The position numbers were made by a program, and so were the translations under genes. Below the pieces are notes generated by a model. That model saw only the letters and a program-made list of their open reading frames with translations. It was not told the DNA's origin and made no database searches. Source: Rariglobus hedericola (GTDB taxonomy: Bacteria; Verrucomicrobiota; Verrucomicrobiia; Opitutales; Opitutaceae). From it: DNA of 64,000 nucleotides. Of the stretch, positions 47,698 to 57,761 are shown piece by piece. The stretch spans positions 1-64,000 of the forward strand of contig NZ_VMBG01000001.1 in the NCBI RefSeq assembly GCF_007559335.1, given 5' to 3'. Within the stretch, counting starts at the first letter, position 1, and every line of letters begins with the position of its first letter.

Positions 47698-50600
47698 TTA
47701 GAACTTCTTCGACCACTTGCGGTCGTCGGCGATTTCGAGGTGTTTGGTTTCGAGTTGGACGCCGGCGACGCAGGGGTGCGTGCGGAGTTCTTGGAATTTG
47801 GCGGGCGTGAGTTTCCAGCCCAATGCGCCGCTGACGTCGGAGAAGGCGGTGATGCGGTCTTCGAAGAGAAAGCCGAGACTCGTGAGCGTGGAGCCGACGG
47901 ATTTGTCGAGGGTTTGGCGGAGCGTGCGGAGGAAGTCGTTGAGCTCGGGGTGCGCGGGGTGGAGGAGCCAGGTCACGCGTTTGATGTGGCCCATTACGTA
48001 GGCTTCGAGGGGGCGGCATTCCTTCACGTTGATGCGCGGACCTTCTTGCCCGACGATGATGTTGCCGAGGATGACGACGGGGACGTTTTCAGCGAGGTTC
48101 ATCGCCCACTTCGCGGTGGCGTCCGCAAACATGTTGAGAGGAAGCGACGCTTTGCGAGTCGCGAGCGTGAACATGAACCACGGACGGTTGTCCTTCTTCG
48201 CGAGTTTTTTAACGAGGTTGCTGGAGAGTCCGCAGAGGCGGAATTCGACGCGGTCGCCTTGATTGAGGAGTTCGTCGGGTGCGAAGGTATCGAGGGCGTC
48301 GGCGAGTCCGATGTAGGCGTTCATCGGGTGGCCGGTGACGTAGAAGCCGAGGAGTTCCTTTTCGAACTGGAGGCGCTCGGCCTGGGTGAAATCGTCGTCG
48401 GAGTCAGTCTCGCGGTTGCGGACGACGGGCTTCTTGGCGACGGGAGTTTCCTCGGCGAGCATGTCGAAGAAACCGCTCTGGCCGGCGGCGCGGTCGCGGG
48501 CGTTGGCGGCGGCGGTCGAAAGGGCGGAGTCGATTCCGTCGAAGAGTTTTTTGCGGGAGGCGCCGCTGAAATCAAAGGCTCCGGTTTTCACAAGGTGCTC
48601 CAGCACGCGTTTGTTAAGGGCCTTGGCGTCCACGCGGGAGACGAAGTCTTCGAAGTCGGCGAAGGGGCCGTTTTTTTCGCGTTCCTCGATGACCTTGACG
48701 GCGGCGCCTTCGCCGACGCCCTTGATGCCGGCCATGCCGAAGCGGATTCCGGCGGAGGCGGGAGTCGACGTTGTTCCCTCGGCTTTCCGGAAAACCGGGG
48801 CAAACATGTCGCGCGATTCGTTGACGTCGGGTCCGAGGACCTGGAGGCCCATCGCTTCGCACTCGGCGACGAAGTGGGAAACCTTTTCGGAGTTGCCCAG
48901 TTCGGAGCTGAGCATGGCGGCCATGAACTCAGCGGGGTAGTTGGCTTTCAAATACCCGGTTTGATAGCTGAGAATCGCGTAGGCGGCGGAGTGGGATTTG
49001 TTGAAACCGTAGCCGGCGAATTTGTTGAGAATGTCGAAGATGGCGTCGGCGGTTTTGGCGGGGATGTTGTTCACGCGGAGGGCACCATCGACGAACTTGG
49101 TGCGCTCTTTCGCCATGGCGTCGGCGTCTTTTTTACCCATGGCGCGGCGAAGCATGTCGGCGCCGCCGAGGGTGTAGCCGGCGATCACCTTGGCGGCTTC
49201 CATGACCTGCTCCTGGTAAACCATGATGCCGTAGGTTTCCTGACAGACGGCTTCGAGGAGCGGGTGCGGATAGGTGACGGTGGACGGGTCTTTTTTGCCT
49301 TTAACGTAGTCGGGTATCCACTCCATCGGGCCGGGACGGTAGAGGGCGATCAACGCGACGATCTCGTCCACGGAGGAGAGGCTGATCTGGCGGCAGAGAT
49401 TTTGCATGCCGCCGGACTCCAGCTGGAACACGCCGGTGGTGCGGCCGGAGTTGAGGAGGGCGAAGGTTTTGGCGTCTTCGAGGGAGATTTTCTCGATGTC
49501 GAAATCGGGGTTGGCGGAGCGGCGGATGTTGGCGACGGCGTCGGCGATGACGGTGAGCGTCTTGAGGCCGAGGAAGTCCATCTTCAGCAGACCGAGCTTG
49601 CCGACGGCGTTCATGTCGAACTGCACGGTGACGTCGCCTTCCTGCAAGGTGAGCGGGACAAATTCGTCGAGCGGGCGGTCGGTGATGATGATGCCGGCGG
49701 CGTGTTTGCCGGTGTTGCGGACCATGCCCTCGAGCACGCGGGCGGACTCGAAGATTTTTTTGGCGACAGGGTTGCGGTCGAGTTCGGTGCGGAGTTCGGC
49801 GGATTTCTCGACGGCTTTTTCGAGGGTCATCTCGAGCTCGTCGGGGATCATCTTGGCGAGGCGGTCGGCGTCGGCGTAGGGGAGGTTGTTGACGCGGGAG
49901 ACGTCGCGGATGACCGCCTTCGCGCCGAGCGTGCCGTAGGTGATGATGTTGGCGACGCAGTCGTTGCCGTATTTCTGGCGGACGTAGTCGATGACCTCGA
50001 CGCGGCGGCGCATGCAGAAATCGATGTCGAAGTCGGGCGGGGAAACGCGCTCGGGATTCAGGAAACGCTCGAAGAGGAGTTTGAAACGGAGCGGGTCGAG
50101 GTTGGTGATGCCGAGCACGTAGGCGACGAGACAGCCGGCACCGGAACCGCGGCCGGGGCCGACCGGAATATCCTTGGTGCGCGCCCAGTTGATGAAATCC
50201 CAGACGACGAGGAAGTAGTCCACGAAGCCGGTGAGGCCGATGATGGAAAGTTCGTAGTGGAGGCGAAGAACGAGTTCTTCGTGCGCAGTGAGCTGCGTGT
50301 AATCGGGCGGAGTGGGTTTCTGGCCGGGGGCGAGCGCGAGCAGCGGGGCGAGGCGGGCGGCGACGACGGGATGCGTGGCGACTTCGGCGGGGTCAAAGCC
50401 GTAGCGCTGAGTGAGACCGGCGGCGCAGAGTTCGGCGAGGTAGGCGAGGGGAGCGACTTTGCGCGAGGTAACCTCGACGGGGAGCGGATAACGCGGGTAA
50501 CGCTCGGAGCCCTTCGGGAAGGGAATAGTGAGGTCGCACATGTCGGCGACGAGGTTGGTGTTGTCGAGCGAGTCGGGGCGCTCGCCAAAGAGCTTCAGCA

Positions 50601-51381
50601 TCTCATCGCGCGATTTGAGGTAGAACTGGGAACCGGTAAATTTCATGCGGTTCTCCTCCTCGATCTTCGCGCCGGTCTGGATGCACAACATGGCGTCGTG
50701 CGGGGCGGCGTCGGAGTGGTTCACGTAGTGAACGTCGTTTGTGCAGATGACCTTGAGGTTAAATTCCTCAGCGAGCTTGAGGAGGTCGGGAATGATTTTC
50801 AGCTGCTCGGGGATGCCGTGGTCCTGGATCTCGACGAAGAAGTTTTCGCGTCCGAAAATGGCGACGAAACGGCCGCAAGCCTGGCGGGCCTCTTCGTAAC
50901 GGTCGTGGAGCAAGTGTTGCGGGACGACGGCGGCGAGGCAGCCGGTGAAGCCGATCAGGCCGTCGGCGTATTTGGCGAGGGTTTCGAGGTCGGCGCGGGG
51001 TTTGTAGTAAAAACCTTTGAGGTGGGCGTCGGAGACGAGCTTGAGAAGGTTTTGGTAGCCGGTGAGGTTTTTGGCCAGCAGCCCCATGTGGTAGTAGCTT
51101 TTGCCGTCCTCGGATTTACCGGCTTTTTCGAGGCGGGAACTTTCGACGATGTAGATCTCGCAACCGACTAGGGGCTTGATGCCTTTGGACTTGGCGGCGT
51201 TGTAGAACTCAATCGCACCAAACATGTTGCCGTGGTCGGTGAGGGCCAGGGCCTTCATGCCCATGTCGCACGCTTTCTGCATCAACCGGTCAATGCGGCA
51301 GGCTCCGTCGAGGAGGCTGTAGTCGGTGTGGACGTGGAGGTGGACGAAGTCTGAGGCGGCGGACGACACAGGGCTAGGCAA
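47698..51381 (-). CDS. dnaE: DNA polymerase III alpha subunit
   Basis: About 1227 aa. N-terminal PHP domain (LHVHTDYSLLDGACRID, HGNMFGAIEFY), then the polymerase core with PGRGSGAGCLVAYVLG, DFDIDFCMRRR (two catalytic aspartates) and LLKMDFLGLKTLTVI, helix-hairpin-helix region and OB fold (about 985-1070, FRLCGLSSNL). Replicative polymerase, DnaE1 type, with no exonuclease domain. The PHP metal residues look kept. Start uncertain between TTG 51381 and GTG 51369. Divergent from rpsU. Confidence 0.96.
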   Translation of the reverse strand: MPSPVSSAASDFVHLHVHTDYSLLDGACRIDRLMQKACDMGMKALALTDHGNMFGAIEFYNAAKSKGIKPLVGCEIYIVESSRLEKAGKSEDGKSYYHMGLLAKNLTGYQNLLKLVSDAHLKGFYYKPRADLETLAKYADGLIGFTGCLAAVVPQHLLHDRYEEARQACGRFVAIFGRENFFVEIQDHGIPEQLKIIPDLLKLAEEFNLKVICTNDVHYVNHSDAAPHDAMLCIQTGAKIEEENRMKFTGSQFYLKSRDEMLKLFGERPDSLDNTNLVADMCDLTIPFPKGSERYPRYPLPVEVTSRKVAPLAYLAELCAAGLTQRYGFDPAEVATHPVVAARLAPLLALAPGQKPTPPDYTQLTAHEELVLRLHYELSIIGLTGFVDYFLVVWDFINWARTKDIPVGPGRGSGAGCLVAYVLGITNLDPLRFKLLFERFLNPERVSPPDFDIDFCMRRRVEVIDYVRQKYGNDCVANIITYGTLGAKAVIRDVSRVNNLPYADADRLAKMIPDELEMTLEKAVEKSAELRTELDRNPVAKKIFESARVLEGMVRNTGKHAAGIIITDRPLDEFVPLTLQEGDVTVQFDMNAVGKLGLLKMDFLGLKTLTVIADAVANIRRSANPDFDIEKISLEDAKTFALLNSGRTTGVFQLESGGMQNLCRQISLSSVDEIVALIALYRPGPMEWIPDYVKGKKDPSTVTYPHPLLEAVCQETYGIMVYQEQVMEAAKVIAGYTLGGADMLRRAMGKKDADAMAKERTKFVDGALRVNNIPAKTADAIFDILNKFAGYGFNKSHSAAYAILSYQTGYLKANYPAEFMAAMLSSELGNSEKVSHFVAECEAMGLQVLGPDVNESRDMFAPVFRKAEGTTSTPASAGIRFGMAGIKGVGEGAAVKVIEEREKNGPFADFEDFVSRVDAKALNKRVLEHLVKTGAFDFSGASRKKLFDGIDSALSTAAANARDRAAGQSGFFDMLAEETPVAKKPVVRNRETDSDDDFTQAERLQFEKELLGFYVTGHPMNAYIGLADALDTFAPDELLNQGDRVEFRLCGLSSNLVKKLAKKDNRPWFMFTLATRKASLPLNMFADATAKWAMNLAENVPVVILGNIIVGQEGPRINVKECRPLEAYVMGHIKRVTWLLHPAHPELNDFLRTLRQTLDKSVGSTLTSLGFLFEDRITAFSDVSGALGWKLTPAKFQELRTHPCVAGVQLETKHLEIADDRKWSKKF

Positions 51382-51520
51382 CGGGGCTCAGCGGGCATCG
51401 CAAGCAAGAGTTGGAACAAACCTGTGCAAAGGGTGGGGAGGGGCAAAAAAGCCATTGACGACGGGGGAGGCGTTTGGCTCATTCCTTAGCTTTTCCGCCA
51501 AAACTCACATCACTTTCACC

Positions 51521-51718
51521 ATGCCCATCGAAATCAAAATCCGCAAAAACGAGCCGGTTGACCGCGCCCTGCGCCGTCTGAAGAAGAAGCTCGAGCGCGA
51601 GAACATCATCAAGGACGTGCGCGCCAAGCGTTACAACGAGAAGCCCACCGAGCGCCGTCGTCGCAAGGTGAAGGTCATGGCCTTCACCCAGATGCTGCGC
51701 GATCGCCACTCCCAATAA
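51521..51718 (+). CDS. rpsU: 30S ribosomal protein S21
   Basis: 65 aa, highly basic, with PVDRALRRLKKKLERENII and RYNEKPTERRRRKVK, the standard S21 pattern. It helps 16S rRNA recognise mRNA. ATG start at 51521 and a strong terminator right behind. Confidence 0.95.
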   Translation: MPIEIKIRKNEPVDRALRRLKKKLERENIIKDVRAKRYNEKPTERRRRKVKVMAFTQMLRDRHSQ

Positions 51719-51752
51719 CCCGCTCCTCGCGGAGTTCGCTTCGTTTTTTACG

Positions 51753-51791
51753 ACCGCGTCGGCCGAAGTTATTCGGAGGCGCGGTTTTTTT
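51753..51791 (+). terminator. Terminator of rpsU
   Basis: Outer stem ACCGCG/CGCGGT and inner stem CCGAA/TTCGG, then TTTTTTT. Confidence 0.85.
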
Positions 51792-51845
51792 GCGAGTAGG
51801 TGAATAAACGAGGCACAACCGTCCGTCGTAGTTGATCGTAGTGTC

Positions 51846-52802
51846 ATGGTGAAACCGTCACTGGCCCTGTCCACCTGTTGGAATTCGTTCCGTCACACCG
51901 ACGGCTACGCGATGTTGCGCGAGATCGCCGATCTGGGATTCACGCATGCCGAGCTGAGTCACGGCATCCGCATCGTGCTTTTGCCGGGCGTGATTCGTGC
52001 GGTGGAGGAGGGTGTGATCAAGATCAGCTCAACGCATAATTTCTGCCCGTTGCCCACGGGGATCACGCAGTCGGCGCCGAACTTGTTCGAGCCATCCGTG
52101 AAAGATCATCGCGAGCATGAACAGTGGTTGCGGCACACGAAACGCTCGCTGGATTTTGCCGCGCAGATGAAGTCACGCGTGCTGGTGATGCACTTGGGTA
52201 GCGTGAAATTTTTGTGGTTCAACCCGGCGGGCAAGCTCAAGGCGTTTGTCCGTAATAATCCCACGGTGACCGTGCCCGACGACAAGGCCTACCGCGCCGT
52301 GTTGAAGAAAGGCTGTGAGAAACTCCGTTTGAAGATGGGCCCTTACTGGCAGCAGGTGCAGGCCAGCATCGAGGAAGTTCGCGGCTACGCGGTGGAGCGC
52401 GGCGTGAAGCTCGGTTTTGAAAACCGCGAAAAATTCGAGGAGCTGCCGCTCGACGACGACTTCGATTCTTTGATCGGAGGCCTCGCGCAGCCGCACACCG
52501 CGGGCTACTGGCACGACACCGGCCACGCTGATATCAAGCAGAGCATGGGCATGCTGGAGCATCGCCTGCACTTGGAGAAAAACGCGCCGCGTCTGCTGGG
52601 CTTCCATTTGCACGACGTGACCGCGGACGGCAAAGACCACCAGCCGATCGGAGCCGGTCGTATTGATTTTAATATGATCAGCAGCTTCTGGCGCCCGGAG
52701 CATTTGCTCACGCTGGAGCTCAGTCCGCGTGTCAAAACCGAGGATATTGTTGAATCGAAACAGCGCATCGAGGCGCTCATCGAAGCACGGTTTGGTGCGT
52801 GA
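51846..52802 (+). CDS. Sugar phosphate isomerase/epimerase-like TIM-barrel protein
   Basis: 318 aa. AP endonuclease-2/xylose isomerase-like fold: LSTCWNSFRHTDGYAMLREIADLGFTHAELS at the start, a metal glutamate in LGFENREKFEE, HDTGHADIK and HLHDVTADGKDHQPIGAGRIDF as metal histidine and glutamate sites. Substrate unknown; the HxHDv...G.G..D pattern is typical of sugar isomerases or epimerases in this group. Confidence 0.8.
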   Translation: MVKPSLALSTCWNSFRHTDGYAMLREIADLGFTHAELSHGIRIVLLPGVIRAVEEGVIKISSTHNFCPLPTGITQSAPNLFEPSVKDHREHEQWLRHTKRSLDFAAQMKSRVLVMHLGSVKFLWFNPAGKLKAFVRNNPTVTVPDDKAYRAVLKKGCEKLRLKMGPYWQQVQASIEEVRGYAVERGVKLGFENREKFEELPLDDDFDSLIGGLAQPHTAGYWHDTGHADIKQSMGMLEHRLHLEKNAPRLLGFHLHDVTADGKDHQPIGAGRIDFNMISSFWRPEHLLTLELSPRVKTEDIVESKQRIEALIEARFGA

Positions 52803-52859
52803 GTTTATCTTCACCGCGCACCGCAACCCGTCGCTGCGCGCGGATTAATTTTCGGAGTG

Positions 52860-53906
52860 TTAGGAGCGCAAGAGTTCGCTCACCCAGCGTTTATGCGGTC
52901 CGGACAGCGTGAGCGTATCGATTTCGGCAACGGCGACCCAGACCAGTCCGGTGCGGCTCAATGAGTCTTTGGACAAACGTGATGCCGGTAGTTCGTAGAT
53001 CGATTCCGTGATGGCGAAACGAGTGATGCCGCGTTTTTTCTTCGCGATGAGTTTTGCGTCCGGACCGGCGAATGCGGACTCGTCGAGCCCGAGATGTTCG
53101 GCGGCAGGCAGCTCGTGCATGTTGGCGAGACGTCGCGCATCACCGGCGGTGCGGTGAAGGAGAAGTTTGCCCTTTTGCACGCACCACACACGGGAGACGG
53201 AGCGTTGTTCAATGACTTTGGCGGCGAGCTTCGGGTATGACTCGGGGTCACCGTTGCGGCCGGCGGAGCAGAGCGTGAGCACGGGGCAGATCGTGCAAAG
53301 CGGATTGTTGCGATGGCAGACGGTCGCACCGAGTTCCATCATCGCCTGATTGTGATCGCCGGGTTCGTCGTGGTTGAGGAGCGCGTCGGCGAGCGGCGCG
53401 AGTGCCTTCGATGCGGAAGCGCTATCGCGGAACGGCGTGGCATCGGCGGTGAGGCGCGTGAGGATGCGCACGACATTGCCGTCCACCACGGCGGCACGAG
53501 TGCCGAAGGAGATGCTGGTAATTGCGGCCGACGTGTAAGGCCCGATACCGGGCAGCTCCATCCAGGCTTCGCGGGTTTCCGGAATCGCCGGGAGCGCGAT
53601 GAGCGCCTTGGCGAGTTTGTGCAGGTTGCGGGCACGCGTGTAGTAGCCGAGGCCTTCCCAGTTTTTCACGACCTGTTCTTCGGAGGCGGCGGCAAGGGCT
53701 TTGAAGTTAGGGAAAACCTCCACCCAGCGCGCCAGATAAGGGAGCACGGTTTTCACCTGCGTCTGCTGCAGCATGAGTTCGCTCACCACGGTTTTGTAGA
53801 GGGATGGTGCGGTGCGCCACGGGAGTTTGCGCTGATGCACGCGATACCAGGCGAGCAGGGCGCGCTGGAACTCGGTCTTTTGGGCGATGAGCGGAGATTG
53901 GGCCAC
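52860..53906 (-). CDS. mutY: A/G-specific adenine DNA glycosylase
   Basis: 348 aa, GTG start. Helix-hairpin-helix LPGIGPYTSAAI with following VDGNVVRILTRL (catalytic aspartate), catalytic glutamate in SELMLQQTQV, and the iron-sulphur cluster C-x6-C-x2-C-x5-C in CHRNNPLCTICPVLTLC. The C-terminal part (about 230-345) is the NUDIX-like domain that reads 8-oxoguanine. Removes A opposite 8-oxoG. Confidence 0.95.
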   Translation of the reverse strand: MAQSPLIAQKTEFQRALLAWYRVHQRKLPWRTAPSLYKTVVSELMLQQTQVKTVLPYLARWVEVFPNFKALAAASEEQVVKNWEGLGYYTRARNLHKLAKALIALPAIPETREAWMELPGIGPYTSAAITSISFGTRAAVVDGNVVRILTRLTADATPFRDSASASKALAPLADALLNHDEPGDHNQAMMELGATVCHRNNPLCTICPVLTLCSAGRNGDPESYPKLAAKVIEQRSVSRVWCVQKGKLLLHRTAGDARRLANMHELPAAEHLGLDESAFAGPDAKLIAKKKRGITRFAITESIYELPASRLSKDSLSRTGLVWVAVAEIDTLTLSGPHKRWVSELLRS

Positions 53907-53991
53907 GAAGCGCTGAGCAGGCGCAAAAATTCACGGGCACGCCAGCGCAGATTCCTTTTGTGCTTTCACTGCTTTTTGTGGCCAATGGTTT

Positions 53992-55008
53992 ATGCCCAAA
54001 AAGCCGGACGACGACTCCGACCAACCCAAGAAACTCAGCAGCTATACCATCAAGCTGGATGACACCCAGATGGAAACGCTGCGGGCCATCTGCACGAAGC
54101 GCGAATGGATGCCTGCCGAGGTCGCTTACACGCGTTTCGCGTTCAAGGCCGATCATCTGAAGCTGAACGTCACCGCCTACACCAGCGGCAAGGTCGTTAT
54201 CGCGGGCAAGGGCACCGAGGACTTCGTGCGTGATGTGATCGAGCCCGAGGTCACCAAAGCTCCCAAACTGGGCTACGACGAAATTCTCAACCCTGATTGG
54301 TTCGAGGCGCACGCCGGTCTCGATGAGAGCGGAAAGGGCGATTTTTTTGGTCCGCTCATCGCCGCGACCGTGATCGGTCAGAAGTCGATGATCGAAGCCT
54401 GGCGCAAGGCCGGTGCCCAAGACTCGAAGAAAATGGCTGAGACTAAGATTCTCGAACTCGACCATATCATCCGCAACACGCCGGGTGTCGTGGTGAAGGT
54501 TTGTTTCTGCGGTATGCCGAAATACAACGAGCTTATGGCTCGCCCACGCGCGAACCTGAATCTGCTCCTTGCCTGGCAGCACGCCACGGCGCTTTCGCAG
54601 GCGCTCGCGATCAGTCCGGTGAAGTGGGGGCTCCTCGACCAGTTCACCGAGCAACCGCTGGTGCAGCGCGAACTCGCGAAGAAGAAAGTGGAAAACTTTG
54701 AACTGCGCATGCGCACCAAGGCCGAGTCCGATCCGGTCGTCGCCGCGGCGTCGATCGTGGCGCGTGCCGAGTTTGTGCGGCAGATGAACCAGCTCTCAAA
54801 ACAGTTCGGCCAAAAACTCCAGAAGGGCGCGGGTCCGCTGGTGAGGGCGCAGGCGCACGATATCATCAAGAACCTCGGTGTTCACGCTCTGAAGGATTAT
54901 GCGAAGCTGCATTTCCGCACGGCTTACGAGGTGGTGAAAGAGGCGGGCAAGCTCGACGAACTTCCTCTACCTGAACCGAAGGAACGCTTCGGTTTCGGTC
55001 GCGATTGA
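53992..55008 (+). CDS. rnhC: Ribonuclease HIII
   Basis: 338 aa. The N-terminal domain (about 18-90) is the TBP-like substrate-binding part found in RNase HIII (YTIKLDDTQMETLRAIC), and the catalytic domain starts with GLDESGKGDFFGPLIAAT, which has the HIII motif DESGKGD. Later metal residues are in LDQFTEQPLVQ and ESDPVVAAASIVARAEF. Cuts the RNA strand of RNA-DNA hybrids. Directly followed by rnhB 17 bases on. Confidence 0.93.
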   Translation: MPKKPDDDSDQPKKLSSYTIKLDDTQMETLRAICTKREWMPAEVAYTRFAFKADHLKLNVTAYTSGKVVIAGKGTEDFVRDVIEPEVTKAPKLGYDEILNPDWFEAHAGLDESGKGDFFGPLIAATVIGQKSMIEAWRKAGAQDSKKMAETKILELDHIIRNTPGVVVKVCFCGMPKYNELMARPRANLNLLLAWQHATALSQALAISPVKWGLLDQFTEQPLVQRELAKKKVENFELRMRTKAESDPVVAAASIVARAEFVRQMNQLSKQFGQKLQKGAGPLVRAQAHDIIKNLGVHALKDYAKLHFRTAYEVVKEAGKLDELPLPEPKERFGFGRD

Positions 55009-55025
55009 TTTCACGCTGACCACGC

Positions 55026-55805
55026 ATGGCCGGAAAACGACGCCAACTTCGCGGGTTTGACCTCAAGCACATCGACGGCTTTGCCGAACTGATCGGCGTG
55101 GATGAGGCGGGTCGCGGCGCGTTGGCGGGGCCGGTCGTAGCGGGCGCAGTGCTGGTGACGCCGGCGTTTCTCGACAGCCGTTGGGCCGATGAAAATGCGC
55201 GCCGCATAAACGATTCGAAACAACTCAACGCCACCGAGCGCGATGCCTTGTGGTTTGAATTCGAGACACTGATGGCCGAAGGGAAAATCCACGCCAATTT
55301 CGGCGTGGCCGACGTTACGGAGATTGAACAGTTCAACATTCTCGGCGCGACGAAACTGGCGATGCGACGCGCGTTGGAAGGCATTCATGGCCCCGATGCG
55401 TTTGCACCGCCCGTCAAGGAGCCGGATTTATTTTCTCCGCCTGAAGAGATCGCCGCTTACAAGCCGCGAGCATCCGCGCACATCATCGTGGATGGGCTTC
55501 CGTTGAAGCATTTTCCTTATCCGCACACGGGCATCGTTGGAGGCGACGGGCGGTCTTTGTGCATCGCGATGGCGTCGATCATTGCGAAGGTCACGAGGGA
55601 CCGTCTGCTCAACGATCTCGACATCACGTTTCCCGGCTACGGTTTTGCACAGCATAAAGGCTACGGAACCGAGGAGCATCGCGACGCGGTGCTGCGCCTG
55701 GGCAAGTGTTCGCAACACCGTGAGATGTTTTTGCGCAAGCTGCTCGCTAAACGCACCGATCCCGACCAAATCGATTTTCTCGCGGAGCCGCCTGAAAGCA
55801 TCTAA
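55026..55805 (+). CDS. rnhB: Ribonuclease HII
   Basis: 259 aa. GVDEAGRGALAGPVVAGAV (motif DEAGRG), NDSKQL, IIVDGLPLK and the block MASIIAKVTRDRLLNDL are the type II signature. Removes single ribonucleotides and hybrids. A 45-residue insertion (about 118-160, with VKEPDLFSPPEEIAAY) is longer than usual. Follows rnhC with 17 bases between; the histidine kinase starts 11 bases later. Confidence 0.95.
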   Translation: MAGKRRQLRGFDLKHIDGFAELIGVDEAGRGALAGPVVAGAVLVTPAFLDSRWADENARRINDSKQLNATERDALWFEFETLMAEGKIHANFGVADVTEIEQFNILGATKLAMRRALEGIHGPDAFAPPVKEPDLFSPPEEIAAYKPRASAHIIVDGLPLKHFPYPHTGIVGGDGRSLCIAMASIIAKVTRDRLLNDLDITFPGYGFAQHKGYGTEEHRDAVLRLGKCSQHREMFLRKLLAKRTDPDQIDFLAEPPESI

Positions 55806-55816
55806 TCGTTCAACTC

Positions 55817-56998
55817 ATGGCCGGCAAAAAAAACACGTCTTTGGACCGCGTTCTCGGGCGTCTTGATTCGCTCGATCCGGCGAACCTGGCGAATCTCGTG
55901 CAGCGGCTCGCTCGTGAACGCAGTCTGTTTGAAAACGTCTTCAACATCCTGCAGGAAGGCGTGCTCGTTATCGATGCCGAAGGGGAGATCGACTACGCCA
56001 ATTCCGCCGCTCACCGGCTCATCGGTTTGGCGGGCGATGATCTGGCGGGGAAAATACTCTGGCGATTGGTGCCCGGTTTACGTCCATCACTGGAGACGGC
56101 GCTTGATGACGCGGCGGCCTCGCTTCCGGTGATGGCGCGTGAGATCGAGCTCACTTATCCCGAGCGTCGCACGGTGCGACTTTATATGGTGCCGTTTGCG
56201 GATGAAGGCAGCGGTGCGCAGCGACGATTCGCGGTGATCCTGAGTGATATCACCCGCGACAAACAGAGCACCGAAGCACGTATCGAAGATGAGCGCACCT
56301 CGTCGATTCTACTGCTTGCCGCGGGGGTGGCCCACGAACTGGGGAATCCGCTCAACTCGCTCACGATTCATCTGCAGCTGATCGAACGAAAACTTAAAAA
56401 ACTGAAGTCTGCGGCGCGCGACAAGGAGACGGCGGCGCTGTCGGAGTCCATCCGGATTTGTCAGGAAGAAGTGCTGCGTCTCGACGGCATCGTGACTAAT
56501 TTCTTGGAAGCGATTCGTCCGCGTCCGCCGGATCTGGCCGAGGTGAACATTGCCGATGTTATCGAGGAAGTGCTGCGTTTTCAGGAACGCGAGCTGGCGG
56601 ACCGTGGCATCAAGGTCGATGCGATCATTTCGCATGATCTGCCGGCGGTCATGGCGGACCGTAACCAAATCAAACAGGTGTTTTTCAACATCATCAAAAA
56701 CGCCATGGAGGCGATGAGTCCCGGAGGCTCGTTGCGCATCAAGACGCGGAGCGATGACGAGAATGTGTATTTGCTTTTTGGTGATACCGGCAGCGGCATC
56801 AAGCAGGAGGATCTCGTCAAATTGTTCCAGCCCTATCATACGACGAAGCAAGGCGGTCACGGACTCGGACTCATGATCGTGCAACGCATCATGCGTGAGC
56901 ACGGTGGCCAAGTAGGCGTGGAAAGTAATCCCGGGCTGGGGACGGTGGTGACGCTGCAGTTTCCGAAGAAAAACCGGCGCGTCAGGATGCTGCAGTGA
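55817..56998 (+). CDS. PAS-containing sensor histidine kinase
   Basis: 393 aa, no membrane helix, so cytoplasmic. PAS domain about 35-150 ([26 protein letters not shown]). Phosphoacceptor H173 in [11 protein letters not shown], an NtrB-like H-box, then HATPase with N box [11 protein letters not shown]1 GDTGSGI and G2 GHGLGLMIV. Probable partner is the NtrC-type regulator at 60044, three genes away, on the same strand. Confidence 0.9.
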   Translation: MAGKKNTSLDRVLGRLDSLDPANLANLVQRLARERSLFENVFNILQEGVLVIDAEGEIDYANSAAHRLIGLAGDDLAGKILWRLVPGLRPSLETALDDAAASLPVMAREIELTYPERRTVRLYMVPFADEGSGAQRRFAVILSDITRDKQSTEARIEDERTSSILLLAAGVAHELGNPLNSLTIHLQLIERKLKKLKSAARDKETAALSESIRICQEEVLRLDGIVTNFLEAIRPRPPDLAEVNIADVIEEVLRFQERELADRGIKVDAIISHDLPAVMADRNQIKQVFFNIIKNAMEAMSPGGSLRIKTRSDDENVYLLFGDTGSGIKQEDLVKLFQPYHTTKQGGHGLGLMIVQRIMREHGGQVGVESNPGLGTVVTLQFPKKNRRVRMLQ

Positions 56999-57021
56999 CG
57001 AACTCTGCCGCAGTGGATTGA

Positions 57022-57675
57022 TTAAAATCCGGCGGTGCTGCCGGGAGCCGAGAGCAACTGATTGCGGGTGCGTTCATCCATGTTGCGGGCGCGATTTTCC
57101 TCGATCAGCCGGATCTGCTCTTTGACGTAAGAATCGAGTTTGGCGGAGTAAACCATCAGCCAGTTTCCGACCAGACGCGCGCGCAGGGATCCGTCGGCCA
57201 GTTGATAATCACAACCGATGGCGGAGGCCTTGGCTTCCAATGTGTCGGGTTCGATTTTGCGCCATTCGGAGGTGCCTTGGCTGGCGCGAAGGATATTCCG
57301 TATTTCGAATTCGTTGATGGTGTCACCGACGCGTAGATAGGCCTCGAGCACGGAGCAGTTGTCTTGGAAAAACACATGTAGCCGCCAGCCGTTCTCGCTG
57401 CTGAGCATGTTGGGCACGGCGGATTTCCAGTATTTGCGTTCTTTTGTGCCGACGGGGAAGTGAGCACGCACGTCGTTGAAAGGCTGCTGGCGGAGTAATT
57501 CCTCTTCCTTCGCCGGGTCGGGATTTTTTTCGCGAGGCACGAATTTTCCGACGGACGGCTGCAGGAGGCGTCGTTCGAATTCCTCTTGGGTTTCACCTAC
57601 GCGGGCGAAGACCGAGGAGCAAAGAATCAGGCCAAGGGTAACGAAGAAGACCGGCGCGGGGTGACGCATGGACAT
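57022..57675 (-). CDS. Exported hypothetical protein
   Basis: 217 aa with a signal peptide (VFFVTLGLILCSSVFA, cut about residue 19-20). The mature protein has an early QEEFERRL segment, a central domain with WRLHVFFQDNCSVLEAYLRVG and a C-terminal helix, ending in LLSAPGSTAGF. No family recognised. A second start, at 57669, is equally possible. Confidence 0.65.
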   Translation of the reverse strand: MSMRHPAPVFFVTLGLILCSSVFARVGETQEEFERRLLQPSVGKFVPREKNPDPAKEEELLRQQPFNDVRAHFPVGTKERKYWKSAVPNMLSSENGWRLHVFFQDNCSVLEAYLRVGDTINEFEIRNILRASQGTSEWRKIEPDTLEAKASAIGCDYQLADGSLRARLVGNWLMVYSAKLDSYVKEQIRLIEENRARNMDERTRNQLLSAPGSTAGF

Positions 57676-57761
57676 GCCGACAGTTTCAGCAAACCTGTGC
57701 GCATTCCGCCATTCAAAAAATTTATTCCTGTATCGGCGCGGGTGCTGCAGGCGCACAGATA

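Noticed and set aside
47638-51171. Open frame of 1177 codons on the plus strand opposite dnaE
   Set aside because: Same shadow effect; dnaE on the other strand has full catalytic motifs.
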